A DNA stretch of 64,000 nt from Zobellella iuensis. GTDB lineage: Bacteria; Pseudomonadota; Gammaproteobacteria; Enterobacterales; Aeromonadaceae. The stretch covers positions 1-64,000 of the forward strand of contig NZ_JAERTZ010000033.1 of assembly GCF_016746085.1 (NCBI RefSeq), written 5' to 3'. The translations under genes were made by a program, and so were the position numbers. The notes under the pieces were generated by a model that was given only the letters and a program-made list of their open reading frames with translations, did no database searches and had not been told where the DNA came from. The first letter of the stretch is position 1. The number at the start of each line of letters is the position of its first letter. This document shows, piece by piece, positions 54,111 through 61,639 of this stretch.

Positions 54111-55208
54111 TCAGTAGCCCAAGGCCCTGTCTTCCTGCAGCAGCTGTTGCACATCCTTGAGCGTGGTCAGCTGCTTGAGCAGCTTGTTGTTGTGCCGGAT
54201 ATCGGCCTTGAGCTCCTTGGTGTGGTCGGCGAACTGGCGGTCGCTGGAGGTGCTGCCCAGGTGCCGGAAGCGGTTCCAGATGGTCGACTCCAGGCCGTTG
54301 TCGGTAAAGACGGCTTCGTATTGCTCTTCCAGCTGGCGTAGCTGCCGGCGCAGCAGTTCGTTGATGCCGTCCAGATCCTGTTGCCCGAGCTGCTCCAGGG
54401 TGGCGCTGTCGAAATGCTGCCGGTGCAGTTCGAGCAGGGTGTGGATGTCGTTTTCCTGCCTGGCCGCCAGCAGTTGCTGCATCTGCTCGTGCTTGATCGC
54501 CTTTTGGGTCTTGTCCTGCTCCAGATCCGGGTGCAGCCTTTTCGCCAGCTGCTTGTACAGTCGGTGGATCAGAGCCTTGCCCGCGGCCTGGCCGTCGGTC
54601 TCGTCGGGGCCGAAAATATCATCCGCTTCCTCTTCTTCATCCTCCTCCAGCCAGTCCTCGTCGCCTTCCTGCATCTTCGCCATCATTTGCTGCAGAAAAT
54701 CGGCCGGGCTGTGCATAAAGAGGTCGATGTCCTCGTCATCCAGCTCCAGGCCCAGCTCCTGGTAGACATCGCTCCGGATTTGCTCGCGCTCGGATTCCGT
54801 CAGCGGTGGGGTATCGGGCTGGGGGTAGTGTTGCTTGATCAGGCTTTCGAAGCGGACCAGTAGCCCGGTCCTGTCCAGCTCGGGAGCGGCGAAGGGATTG
54901 CTGGACAGCACTCCCAGCTCGTCATGTATCCAGTCGCAGAGCTCGTCCCTTTGCCACCGGGTCAGGGATTTGCGGGAGAGAAAGGTCAGCAGTCGCTCGA
55001 CCAGTTGGTACTGGCTGCGGGCATGTTCCCGCTCCAGGGGCAATATCTCGGCGTTGAAGCGATCCACTATCTTGCGGACCCGCTTTTCCTGGCCCGCCAG
55101 GCGGGTTTTCTGCTTTTCTATCTTCTCCCACAGCAGCTGAAACTGGCCGGCAGGGGTGTGCTTGGCGGTTTTCTTCGGCTTGGGCCTGGTGGTGGCGAGT
55201 CGGGTCAT
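54111..55208 (-). CDS. J-domain-like protein of unknown role
   Basis: A 365-residue cytosolic, strongly charged and mainly helical protein. LIHRLYKQLAKRLHPDLEQD near residues 212-231 contains an HPD tripeptide in the context of J-domain helix II and loop, so interaction with DnaK is likely. An N-terminal coiled-coil (about 20-75), an acidic stretch (EDEEEEADD near 190) and a C-terminal helical part follow no named family I know. The ATG at 55208 has no clear ribosome site; the frame is open well upstream, but that part has no protein-like features. Single gene flanked by inverted REP units. Confidence 0.75.
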   Translation of the reverse strand: MTRLATTRPKPKKTAKHTPAGQFQLLWEKIEKQKTRLAGQEKRVRKIVDRFNAEILPLEREHARSQYQLVERLLTFLSRKSLTRWQRDELCDWIHDELGVLSSNPFAAPELDRTGLLVRFESLIKQHYPQPDTPPLTESEREQIRSDVYQELGLELDDEDIDLFMHSPADFLQQMMAKMQEGDEDWLEEDEEEEADDIFGPDETDGQAAGKALIHRLYKQLAKRLHPDLEQDKTQKAIKHEQMQQLLAARQENDIHTLLELHRQHFDSATLEQLGQQDLDGINELLRRQLRQLEEQYEAVFTDNGLESTIWNRFRHLGSTSSDRQFADHTKELKADIRHNNKLLKQLTTLKDVQQLLQEDRALGY

Positions 55209-55299
55209 GTCGGCGTCGGTATCGGGCAAAGAGGGGTCTATGTTAGAGGTTGTGGCGGGGAAAAGGCAATTGCCCTTAAGCGGGCAACCCGGCTTGTAC

Positions 55300-55323
55300 T
55301 GGACTCCCGCCTTCGCGAGTGAT
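55300..55323. repeat. Degenerate REP unit
   Basis: TGGACTCCCGCCTTCGCGAG then TGAT: an inverted, two-base-shortened copy of the unit at 54044-54069. The two units flank the J-domain gene in opposite orientations. Confidence 0.6.
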
Positions 55324-55372
55324 AACGGGGCCGAGGGAGGGCAGGGGATCAGCAGTCGCACAAGGACTGCTG

Positions 55373-55402
55373 ATCGCTTCCAGCTTCTGGCTTCCAGCTT
55401 TC
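55373..55402. repeat. GCTTCCAGCTT short dispersed repeat
   Basis: Two tandem GCTTCCAGCTT-type copies (ATCGCTTCCAGCTTCTGG, then GGCTTCCAGCTTTC) just after the dld-II stop. Related copies are at 11333-11351, 11453-11477 and 43564-43593. Confidence 0.5.
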
Positions 55403-55405
55403 GTC

Positions 55406-58213
55406 TTACCGGCTGGCCTCGTCCACCAGATAGAGGATGGACTCGTAGTTGACGCCGCTGTGGTGGCTGAGGCCCAGCTCGCAGGTGCGGCTGTTGCTCA
55501 CCCCCCGGGTGCAGCCGGCGGGCACCTGGGCGCGCAGCGGCTTCAGGGCCGAGGCGTTGAGCTCGGGGGTGGTGAAGCCCTTGTCGCCGGCGAAGCCGCA
55601 GCAGTCGATGTGTTCCGGCACCACCACCCGGGCGGCGCAGCGTTTGGCCAGTTCCAGCATCTTGTCGGCCAGGCCCAGGTGCCGGCTGCTGCAGGTGATG
55701 TGCAGCAATACCGTCTCCTGCACCGGCTTCAGTTCGAGCCGGTCCAGCGCCTGTTCCAGGATAAACTGCACCGGCTCGAAGATGGCCAGCGGCAGCCCGG
55801 CCTGCTCCCGGCTGCGCTTGGTGCAGGGGCTGGTGTCCATCAGCACCGGCCAGCGGCCCTGCTCCGAGGCCTGCCACAGTTTCGCTTCCAGCTCGGCGGC
55901 CTTGCCGTCGGCCAGCGCCAGCATGCCCTTGCTCTGCCAGGGCTGGCCGCAACACAGGCTGGTGAGATCCGCGGGCAACAGCACGTCGAAGCCGGCCCGC
56001 TCCAGCACCGCCTGGGTGACCTCGGTCAGCGGGCGGCCGTCTTTGGCGCCCGGCGACTGGCCCAGGGTGCGGCTGGCGCAGGAAGGAAAGTAGACCACCT
56101 TGGGCCGGCCTTCATGCGGACTGCCGGCGCTGGGCCGGTGCCGGTTGGCGGCCGGGGTCTCCGGCAGCCACAGCGGCACCCTGTTCTTGCTGGCCTTGCG
56201 CAGCCCCCGGTTGAGCTTGCCCAAGGCCCGTTCGCCCAGCAGCCGGCGGCCGAGGGCGGCCGAGTTCAGGCCCAGGCCCACCAGGGCGGTGGTGGCGGCG
56301 AAGTGATCCGCGCTCCAGCGGGCGATGGGCTCGAATTTGCGGTAGCGCGCGGTGCGCAGTTGTCGCACCAGATCACCGGTATTGATGCCCACCGGGCAGC
56401 GCTGGGCGCACAGGCCGGTGGCGGCGCAGGTGTCCACCCCCTGGTACTGGAACACCTGCTCCAGGCCGTCCTCGACCGCTTCGCCCTGGGCGGCCCGGCG
56501 CTGCAGCTCGCGGAACAGCACGATGCGCTGGCGCGGGGTCAGGCTGAGATCCCGGGACGGGCACACCACCTCGCAGAAGCCGCACTCGATGCACTTGTCG
56601 ACGATGGCGTCGGCGGCGGGCAGGGGCTTGAGATCCTTGAGATGGGCCTGGTGGTCGTCGTTGAGGATGACCCCGGGGTTGAGGATGCCGTCCGGATCGA
56701 ACAGCGCCTTGATCTGCTGCATCAGGGTATAGCCGTCCTGGCCCCATTCCAGCTCCACATAGGGCGCCATATTGCGGCCGGTGCCGTGCTCGGCCTTGAG
56801 TGAGCCCTGGTATTCCACCGCCACCAGCTGGGCCACGGCGTCCATAAAGCCGCCGTAGCGGTCCAGCTCGGCTTGCGAGTCAAATCCCTGGGTGAACACG
56901 AAGTGCAGGTTGCCGGCCAGGGCGTGGCCGAAGATGATGGCTTCCGAGTAGCCGAAGCGGTCGAACAGCTCGGTGAGCCTGCGCACCGCCGGTGCCAGTT
57001 GTTCCACGGGGAACGCCACGTCCTCGATGATCACCGTGGTGCCGGTTTCGCGCACCGCGCCCACCGCCGGGAACATGCCCTTGCGCATGGCCCAGAGGGT
57101 GGCGCAGCGGGTTTTGTCCTGGGTAAAGGGCACCTCGTTGCGGCGTTCGAAGCCGGCCACCGCCGCCATCGCCTGCTCGCATTTGGCCAGCAGTTCGGCC
57201 TCGTCGGCGCCGTGCACTTCCACCAGCAGGGCGGCGGCTTCCAGATCCAGCTCGCGGATAAAGCCGGGCATGCCCGCCTTGTCGGCGATGGATTTCAGCG
57301 CCCGGCCGTCCATTAGCTCCACCGCCGCCACTTCGGTGCCGGCCAGGGCGGTCACCGCCCGGCAGGTGGTTTCGATCTCCGGGTACACCAGCAGGCAGGA
57401 GGCCTTGAAGGGGTGATCCGGCACTGTGTGATAACTGACCTCGGCCATAAAGCCGAGGGTGCCTTCGGAGCCGATCATCAGGTGGGCCAGGATGTCGAAG
57501 GGATCTTCGAAGTCGACCAGGGCGTTCAGGCTGTAGCCGGTGGTGTTCTTCAGCCGGTATTTGTGGCGGATGCGCTCGCAGAGCTCCCGGTTGGCCCTGA
57601 CCTCCTCGCTCAGTCGTTGGAGGCCGGCCAGCAGTTCGGGCTTCTGCTCGGCGAAGCGGGCCCGGCTTGCCGGGTCCCGGGTGTCGAGCCGGGTGCCGTC
57701 CGCCAGCACCAGCGCCAGGCCGTGCAGGGTCTGGTAGGAATTCTGGGCGGTGCCGCAGCACATGCCGGAGGCGTTGTTGGCGGCGATGCCGCCGATCTTG
57801 CAGCTGTTGATGGACGCCGGATCCGGCCCTATCTTGCGCCCGAAGGGGGCCAGGTAGCGGTTGGCGTCGGCCCCGATCACCCCGGGTTGCAGGGCGATTT
57901 GGTGGCCGTTCTCAATAATTTTGTGCTTGCGCCAGTCGTCGGTCAGGGTGATCAGCACCGAGTCGGACACCGCCTGCCCCGACAGGCTGGTGCCGGCGGC
58001 GCGGAAGGTACAGGGGATGCGGTGCTGGCGACACAGTTGCAGTACCCGCACCACTTCATCGGTGCTTGCCAGGCGCAGCACCATCCTGGGGACCAGCCGG
58101 TAGAAGCTGGCGTCGGTGCCGTAGGCCAGGCACAGGGACGGATCCTGGATGATGCGCCCGGCGGGCAGGAAGCCGGCCAGCGCCTCGGCCAGTTGTTGGT
58201 AACGCGGCTCCAT
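55406..58213 (-). CDS. dld: FAD/4Fe-4S D-lactate dehydrogenase (Dld-II type)
   Basis: A 935-residue respiratory flavoprotein. An FAD_binding_4 domain (about 38-260; GTSLSGQAVSDSVLI, IGGIAANNASGMCCGT) and an FAD-oxidase C domain (about 265-525) lead into a 4Fe-4S domain (CIECGFCEVVCPS near 540, CAATGLCAQRCPVG near 600) and a C-terminal GlpC-like region with two CCG motifs (CCGQPW, CCGFAG). Size and context match Shewanella Dld-II (SO_1521), which oxidises D-lactate to pyruvate at the membrane. Its ATG overlaps the stop of the third mini-ORF (TGATG), whose codons for LEDA supply GGAGG as ribosome site. D-2-hydroxyglutarate as substrate cannot be excluded. Confidence 0.9.
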   Translation of the reverse strand: MEPRYQQLAEALAGFLPAGRIIQDPSLCLAYGTDASFYRLVPRMVLRLASTDEVVRVLQLCRQHRIPCTFRAAGTSLSGQAVSDSVLITLTDDWRKHKIIENGHQIALQPGVIGADANRYLAPFGRKIGPDPASINSCKIGGIAANNASGMCCGTAQNSYQTLHGLALVLADGTRLDTRDPASRARFAEQKPELLAGLQRLSEEVRANRELCERIRHKYRLKNTTGYSLNALVDFEDPFDILAHLMIGSEGTLGFMAEVSYHTVPDHPFKASCLLVYPEIETTCRAVTALAGTEVAAVELMDGRALKSIADKAGMPGFIRELDLEAAALLVEVHGADEAELLAKCEQAMAAVAGFERRNEVPFTQDKTRCATLWAMRKGMFPAVGAVRETGTTVIIEDVAFPVEQLAPAVRRLTELFDRFGYSEAIIFGHALAGNLHFVFTQGFDSQAELDRYGGFMDAVAQLVAVEYQGSLKAEHGTGRNMAPYVELEWGQDGYTLMQQIKALFDPDGILNPGVILNDDHQAHLKDLKPLPAADAIVDKCIECGFCEVVCPSRDLSLTPRQRIVLFRELQRRAAQGEAVEDGLEQVFQYQGVDTCAATGLCAQRCPVGINTGDLVRQLRTARYRKFEPIARWSADHFAATTALVGLGLNSAALGRRLLGERALGKLNRGLRKASKNRVPLWLPETPAANRHRPSAGSPHEGRPKVVYFPSCASRTLGQSPGAKDGRPLTEVTQAVLERAGFDVLLPADLTSLCCGQPWQSKGMLALADGKAAELEAKLWQASEQGRWPVLMDTSPCTKRSREQAGLPLAIFEPVQFILEQALDRLELKPVQETVLLHITCSSRHLGLADKMLELAKRCAARVVVPEHIDCCGFAGDKGFTTPELNASALKPLRAQVPAGCTRGVSNSRTCELGLSHHSGVNYESILYLVDEASR

Positions 58214-58299
58214 CAGGCGTCCTCCAGGATCAGCACCAGCAGTTCCTTGGGCCCGTGGGCGCCATAGGCCAGGGTCTGTTGGGGTATGAGCGCGGTCAT
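58213..58299 (-). repeat. Tandem repeat unit 3: 28-codon mini-ORF copying the lldG 3' end
   Basis: Encodes MTALIPQQTLAYGAHGPK then ELLVLILEDA, stop TGA overlapping the dld start. Starts at ATG 58299, which overlaps the stop of unit 2 (TAATG), and has GGAGG seven bases upstream in that unit. Period 86 bp. It differs from unit 2 by synonymous changes plus the stop codon. Confidence 0.85.
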
Positions 58300-58385
58300 T
58301 ATGCGTCCTCCAGGATCAGCACCAGCAGTTCCTTGGGCCCGTGGGCACCATAGGCCAGGGTTTGTTGGGGTATGAGCGCGGTCAT
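58299..58385 (-). repeat. Tandem repeat unit 2: 28-codon mini-ORF
   Basis: Same 28-residue peptide as unit 3. The start ATG 58385 overlaps the stop of unit 1 and the stop overlaps the start of unit 3. Because the period is 86 bp, each unit is shifted by one frame relative to its neighbour, and each is a complete ATG-to-stop ORF. Confidence 0.85.
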
Positions 58386-58471
58386 TATGCGTCCTCCAGG
58401 ATCAGCACCAGCAGCTCCTTGGGCCCGTGGGCGCCATGGGCCAGGGTCTGTTGGGGTATGAGCGCGGTCAT
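58385..58471 (-). repeat. Tandem repeat unit 1: 28-codon mini-ORF
   Basis: Encodes the same peptide with His for Tyr at position 12. Start ATG 58471 overlaps the lldG stop (TAATG), with GGAGG in the lldG codons for LEDA as ribosome site. The last 22 codons repeat the last 22 codons of lldG almost exactly; the first six (MTALIP) replace lldG sequence. Confidence 0.85.
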
Positions 58472-59124
58472 TATGCGTCCTCCAGGATCAGCACCAGCAG
58501 TTCCTTGGGCCCGTGGGCGCCGTAGGCCAGGGTCTGCTGGATATCGGCGGTCTTGGACGGGCCGGACACCAGCAGCAGGTTGGTGGGCATGCCCTGGTGC
58601 CAGCCCTGGGCGGCCATCATGGCCGGCAGGTTGGGGTGCAGGGTGGAGGCCCTGAGGATGGCGATATGGCGCGGCGGCACCAGCGACAGGGTGCGCGGCT
58701 CGGCCGGGCCCGGCCACAGCACCAGGCTGCCGGTGGCGGCGATGGCGCCGTGGCAGCCGGTGATGCCCGCGTCCACCCGGTTGAACAGTTCGTCCTTCCA
58801 GGCTTCCAGGGGGCGGTCGAACGGTAGCTGTTCGGCGGTGCCGGCCAGGGCCTGGCTTATTTCCCCGAAGAAGTCGCCGCCGGTGCCGGTGGCGACGCAC
58901 TGGAGACCGGCCTGCTCCACATGGGTTTTCAGGGTGTCGACCAGTTCGGCCCGGGGCAGGTGGCGTACCTCGGCGTGGTTCTGCTCCAGCAGCTCGGTCA
59001 GGCGGGCCAGCATCTCTGCCTGCCCGCTCTGGTTCCAGATGGGATAGTCCGGGTCGTTTACCGGCAGCGGCTGGGCCTGGGCCTGGCGCAGCCGGTCGAG
59101 AATGGCGTGACGGGCGTTCGACAT
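58471..59124 (-). CDS. lldG: L-lactate oxidation complex subunit LldG (LutC)
   Basis: A 217-residue LUD-domain protein that works with LldE and LldF in oxidising L-lactate to pyruvate. GAIAATGSLVLWPGPAEPRT and SLVPPRHIAILRASTLHPNL are the LutC core, and it ends GAHGPKELLVLILEDA. The ATG at 59124 overlaps the lldF stop (TAATG). Its 3' end is the parent of the three tandem units that separate it from the dehydrogenase gene. Confidence 0.93.
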   Translation of the reverse strand: MSNARHAILDRLRQAQAQPLPVNDPDYPIWNQSGQAEMLARLTELLEQNHAEVRHLPRAELVDTLKTHVEQAGLQCVATGTGGDFFGEISQALAGTAEQLPFDRPLEAWKDELFNRVDAGITGCHGAIAATGSLVLWPGPAEPRTLSLVPPRHIAILRASTLHPNLPAMMAAQGWHQGMPTNLLLVSGPSKTADIQQTLAYGAHGPKELLVLILEDA

Positions 59125-60542
59125 TACTTGTTCCTCTCGGCCATAAGCTCGCGCAGGGTTCTGGCGGCGGGTTGAGGGGCGGTGCGGCAGCGGGTCCAGG
59201 GGCCCAGTTTCTTCGGCAGCAGGCCGCGCAGCCGGGTCGCGCACCAGCTCAGCATAAGGTACAGGGCCGGGCGGCTGGTGACCAGGCCGAAGCTGCGCCA
59301 GATCAAGGCTTCGGTGCGGCTGGCCGCCGCCTTCTGGCCGCGCAGGGGCGGCACGCCGGGGCGCGGGTCCTGCTTGGCCTCGTGGCGCAGCCGCTGCAGC
59401 AGCTCGGGGATGGGAATGCGCACCGGGCACACCTCGCCGCAGGCGCCGCACAGGCTGGAGGCGGTGGGCAGATCCTGGGTGGCTTCCAGCCCCATCAGGT
59501 GGGGCGAGATGATCTTGCCGATGGGGCCCGGATAGACGGTGCCGTAGGCGTGGCCGCCGATGCGGGTGTACACCGGGCAGTGGTTCATGCAGGCGCCGCA
59601 GCGGATGCACTGCAGGGTCTTGCGCATTTCCTCGTCCACAAAGGCCTGGCTGCGGCCGTTGTCGAGCAGCACCAGGTGCACTTCCCTGGGGCCGTCCAGC
59701 TCATCGTCCTTGCGCGGGCCGCTTATCATGTTGAAGTAGGTGGTGATGGTCTGGCCGGTGGCGGAGCGGGTGAGGGCGCTGAACAGCGGCGGCACGTCGG
59801 CCAGGAACTCCACCACCTTCTCGATGCCGGTGATGGCGATATGCACCTCGGGCACCGTGGTGCACATGCGGCCGTTGCCTTCGTTTTCCACCAGGCAGAG
59901 GGTGCCGGTTTCGGCCACCGCGAAGTTGACGCCGGACACCCCGATGTGGGCCTCGCGGAATTTCTCGCGCAGCACATTGCGGCCGGTCTGGATAAGCCGA
60001 TCCACGTCCAGGGTGTGGGTGAAACCGGGCACGTGCTCGGCGAACAGATCCGCCACCTGCCGCTTGTTCTTGTGGATGGCGGGCATGATGATGTGGGACG
60101 GGGTCTCGTTGCCGAGCTGGACGATATATTCGCCCATGTCGCTTTCCAGGCAGCGGATGCCCTCTTTTTCCATCTGGTGGTTGAGCTCGATTTCCTCGCT
60201 CACCATGGACTTGCCCTTCACCGCCAGGGTGCCGCCGTGGGCGCGGATGATGTCGGCGAAGATAGCGTTGGCCTGCTCGGCGTTTTCGGCCCAGTGCACC
60301 CGGATGCCGTTGGCGGTGCAGTTGGCCTCCAGCTGCTCCAGCAGCTCGGGCAGCTTGCTCAGGCAGCGCTGGCGGATGGCCTCGGCCCGGTCGCGGATGG
60401 CCTGTTCCTCGTCGGCGTCGGCGAAGGCGGCCTTGCGCTTGTCGCGCAGGTAGTCCATGGCGCCGCGGAAGTTGGCGCGCAGCTCGGGGTTGGCCAGGGC
60501 CGCTTCGGCCTGGGGATGGAACAGTTGGGGCTTATTGTGCAT
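59124..60542 (-). CDS. lldF: L-lactate oxidation iron-sulfur protein LldF (LutB)
   Basis: A 472-residue protein with an N-terminal LUD domain and two 4Fe-4S motifs (CIRCGACMNHCPVY near 310, CGACGEVCPVRIP near 360). GGTLAVKGKSMVSEEIELN and EVHIAITGIEKVV are family hallmarks. It moves electrons from lactate toward the quinone pool. GGAGGG precedes ATG 60542, which lies 11 bp inside lldE. Confidence 0.95.
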   Translation of the reverse strand: MHNKPQLFHPQAEAALANPELRANFRGAMDYLRDKRKAAFADADEEQAIRDRAEAIRQRCLSKLPELLEQLEANCTANGIRVHWAENAEQANAIFADIIRAHGGTLAVKGKSMVSEEIELNHQMEKEGIRCLESDMGEYIVQLGNETPSHIIMPAIHKNKRQVADLFAEHVPGFTHTLDVDRLIQTGRNVLREKFREAHIGVSGVNFAVAETGTLCLVENEGNGRMCTTVPEVHIAITGIEKVVEFLADVPPLFSALTRSATGQTITTYFNMISGPRKDDELDGPREVHLVLLDNGRSQAFVDEEMRKTLQCIRCGACMNHCPVYTRIGGHAYGTVYPGPIGKIISPHLMGLEATQDLPTASSLCGACGEVCPVRIPIPELLQRLRHEAKQDPRPGVPPLRGQKAAASRTEALIWRSFGLVTSRPALYLMLSWCATRLRGLLPKKLGPWTRCRTAPQPAARTLRELMAERNK

Positions 60543-61311
60543 GAGCTCCCTCCAGTCGTTCCAGCAGGAAGCTGGCCAGGTGAATGCCTTTCATCTCTTT
60601 CTTCTGGTATTCGAAGGCGCCGTTGATATTGAGCAGGCAGCCCCAGTCGGCACTGATGAGCTGGGCGGCGCCGGTGTCGTTCAGGTGTTGGGTCTTGTCC
60701 TGCACCATGGCTTCGCTGATGGCCGGGTGGCGCACCGAGAAGGTGCCGCCGAAGCCGCAGCATTCGCTCTCGTAGGCCTGCTCGCGCAGCTCCACCCGGT
60801 CCAGCTGGCCCAGCAGTTGGCGGGCGGTGATGTGCACCTTCATTTCCCGGCGGGCGGCGCAGGAAGTGTGCAGCACCACCGAGGTGGCCGGGCCCTGGTC
60901 GCTGAGCCGGATGCGGCAGACCTGCACCAGGAATTCGGTCAGTTCGAATACCCGATCACAGAATTGGTCGGCCTGCTGTTGGTGTTCGCTGCCGGCGAAC
61001 AGCCGGCGGTAATGGTGGTGCATCATGCCGCCGCAGGAGCCGGACAGCACTACCACCGGCCAGGGCTCGGGGAACAGCGCCATCTGGCTCAGGGCCGTGG
61101 TCCTGGCGTCGTCTTCGTAGCCGGAGGAGTAGGCGGGCTGGCCGCAGCAGCTTTGCTTGGGCACGTAGATGACTTCGACCCCGGCCAGCTCCAGCAGGCG
61201 GATGGCATCCAGCCCGCTCTGGGGCGAGAACATGTCCACCAGGCAGGTGGCGTAGATATACACCTTTGCGGGTTTGGCCGGATAGATACGGATAGCGGAC
61301 GACATAGACAT
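60532..61311 (-). CDS. lldE: L-lactate oxidation protein LldE (LutA)
   Basis: A 259-residue protein with two CCG domains (SCCGQPAYSSGYEDDA near 54, ECCGFGGTFSVRHPAIS near 187), which bind an unusual iron-sulfur cluster and partner LldF and LldG. KVYIYATCLVDMFSP is the family N-terminus. First gene of the lldEFG-dld group; a second ATG lies two codons in. Confidence 0.95.
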   Translation of the reverse strand: MSMSSAIRIYPAKPAKVYIYATCLVDMFSPQSGLDAIRLLELAGVEVIYVPKQSCCGQPAYSSGYEDDARTTALSQMALFPEPWPVVVLSGSCGGMMHHHYRRLFAGSEHQQQADQFCDRVFELTEFLVQVCRIRLSDQGPATSVVLHTSCAARREMKVHITARQLLGQLDRVELREQAYESECCGFGGTFSVRHPAISEAMVQDKTQHLNDTGAAQLISADWGCLLNINGAFEYQKKEMKGIHLASFLLERLEGAHAQ

Positions 61312-61639
61312 TTACCTTCAGTTTTTAACAGAATTTGACAGCCCGGGAGTGGTCGACCAAAGGGCCGACTCCGCCGACACGCTGTTGGACTTGCTCTCGC
61401 CCTTTCAGCCTGCTGCGAACATTCACTGGATGTTCGGTCAGGCTGAAAGGGCTCGTCATGGCGAGCAAGCTCGCCCCCTGTACGCTCGGACACGCCTTCC
61501 CTGGCGTGTCACGGTCGGCTGAGCCGGTCCCTTTGTTCTCCTACCGGCCTTTGAGTGGCCTGCATGGGCCCGGAAGTCTGTCAGCCACCTGTATTGCTTC
61601 TTTTTATGCAGGGAGCCGGGTTTGTCCCGGCTCGGTCTG
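61312..61639. repeat. Structured intergenic element between lldE and lldP
   Basis: 328 bp without a gene but with dense inverted repeats. At 61400-61453 arms GCCCTTTCAGCCTG and CAGGCTGAAAGGGC pair perfectly over 14 bp, with an inner stem CGAACAT (61417-61423) / ATGTTCG (61431-61437). A further stem GACACGCC-N6-GGCGTGTC lies at about 61489-61510, and GAGCCGGG-TTTGT-CCCGGCTC at 61613-61633 is well placed as the lldP terminator. The part from about 61360 to 61500 could fold as one long imperfect hairpin. Probably a dispersed element or a structured RNA. Confidence 0.6.

Noticed and set aside
55209-55955. Upstream extension of the J-domain gene frame
   Set aside because: It runs through REP units and into the antisense of dld-II; the translation is Gly/Ala/Arg-rich and lacks conservation, so the start at 55208 is kept.
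58213-58560. CRISPR-like array
   Set aside because: The repeats are contiguous copies of the lldG 3' coding end without variable spacers; there are no cas genes.
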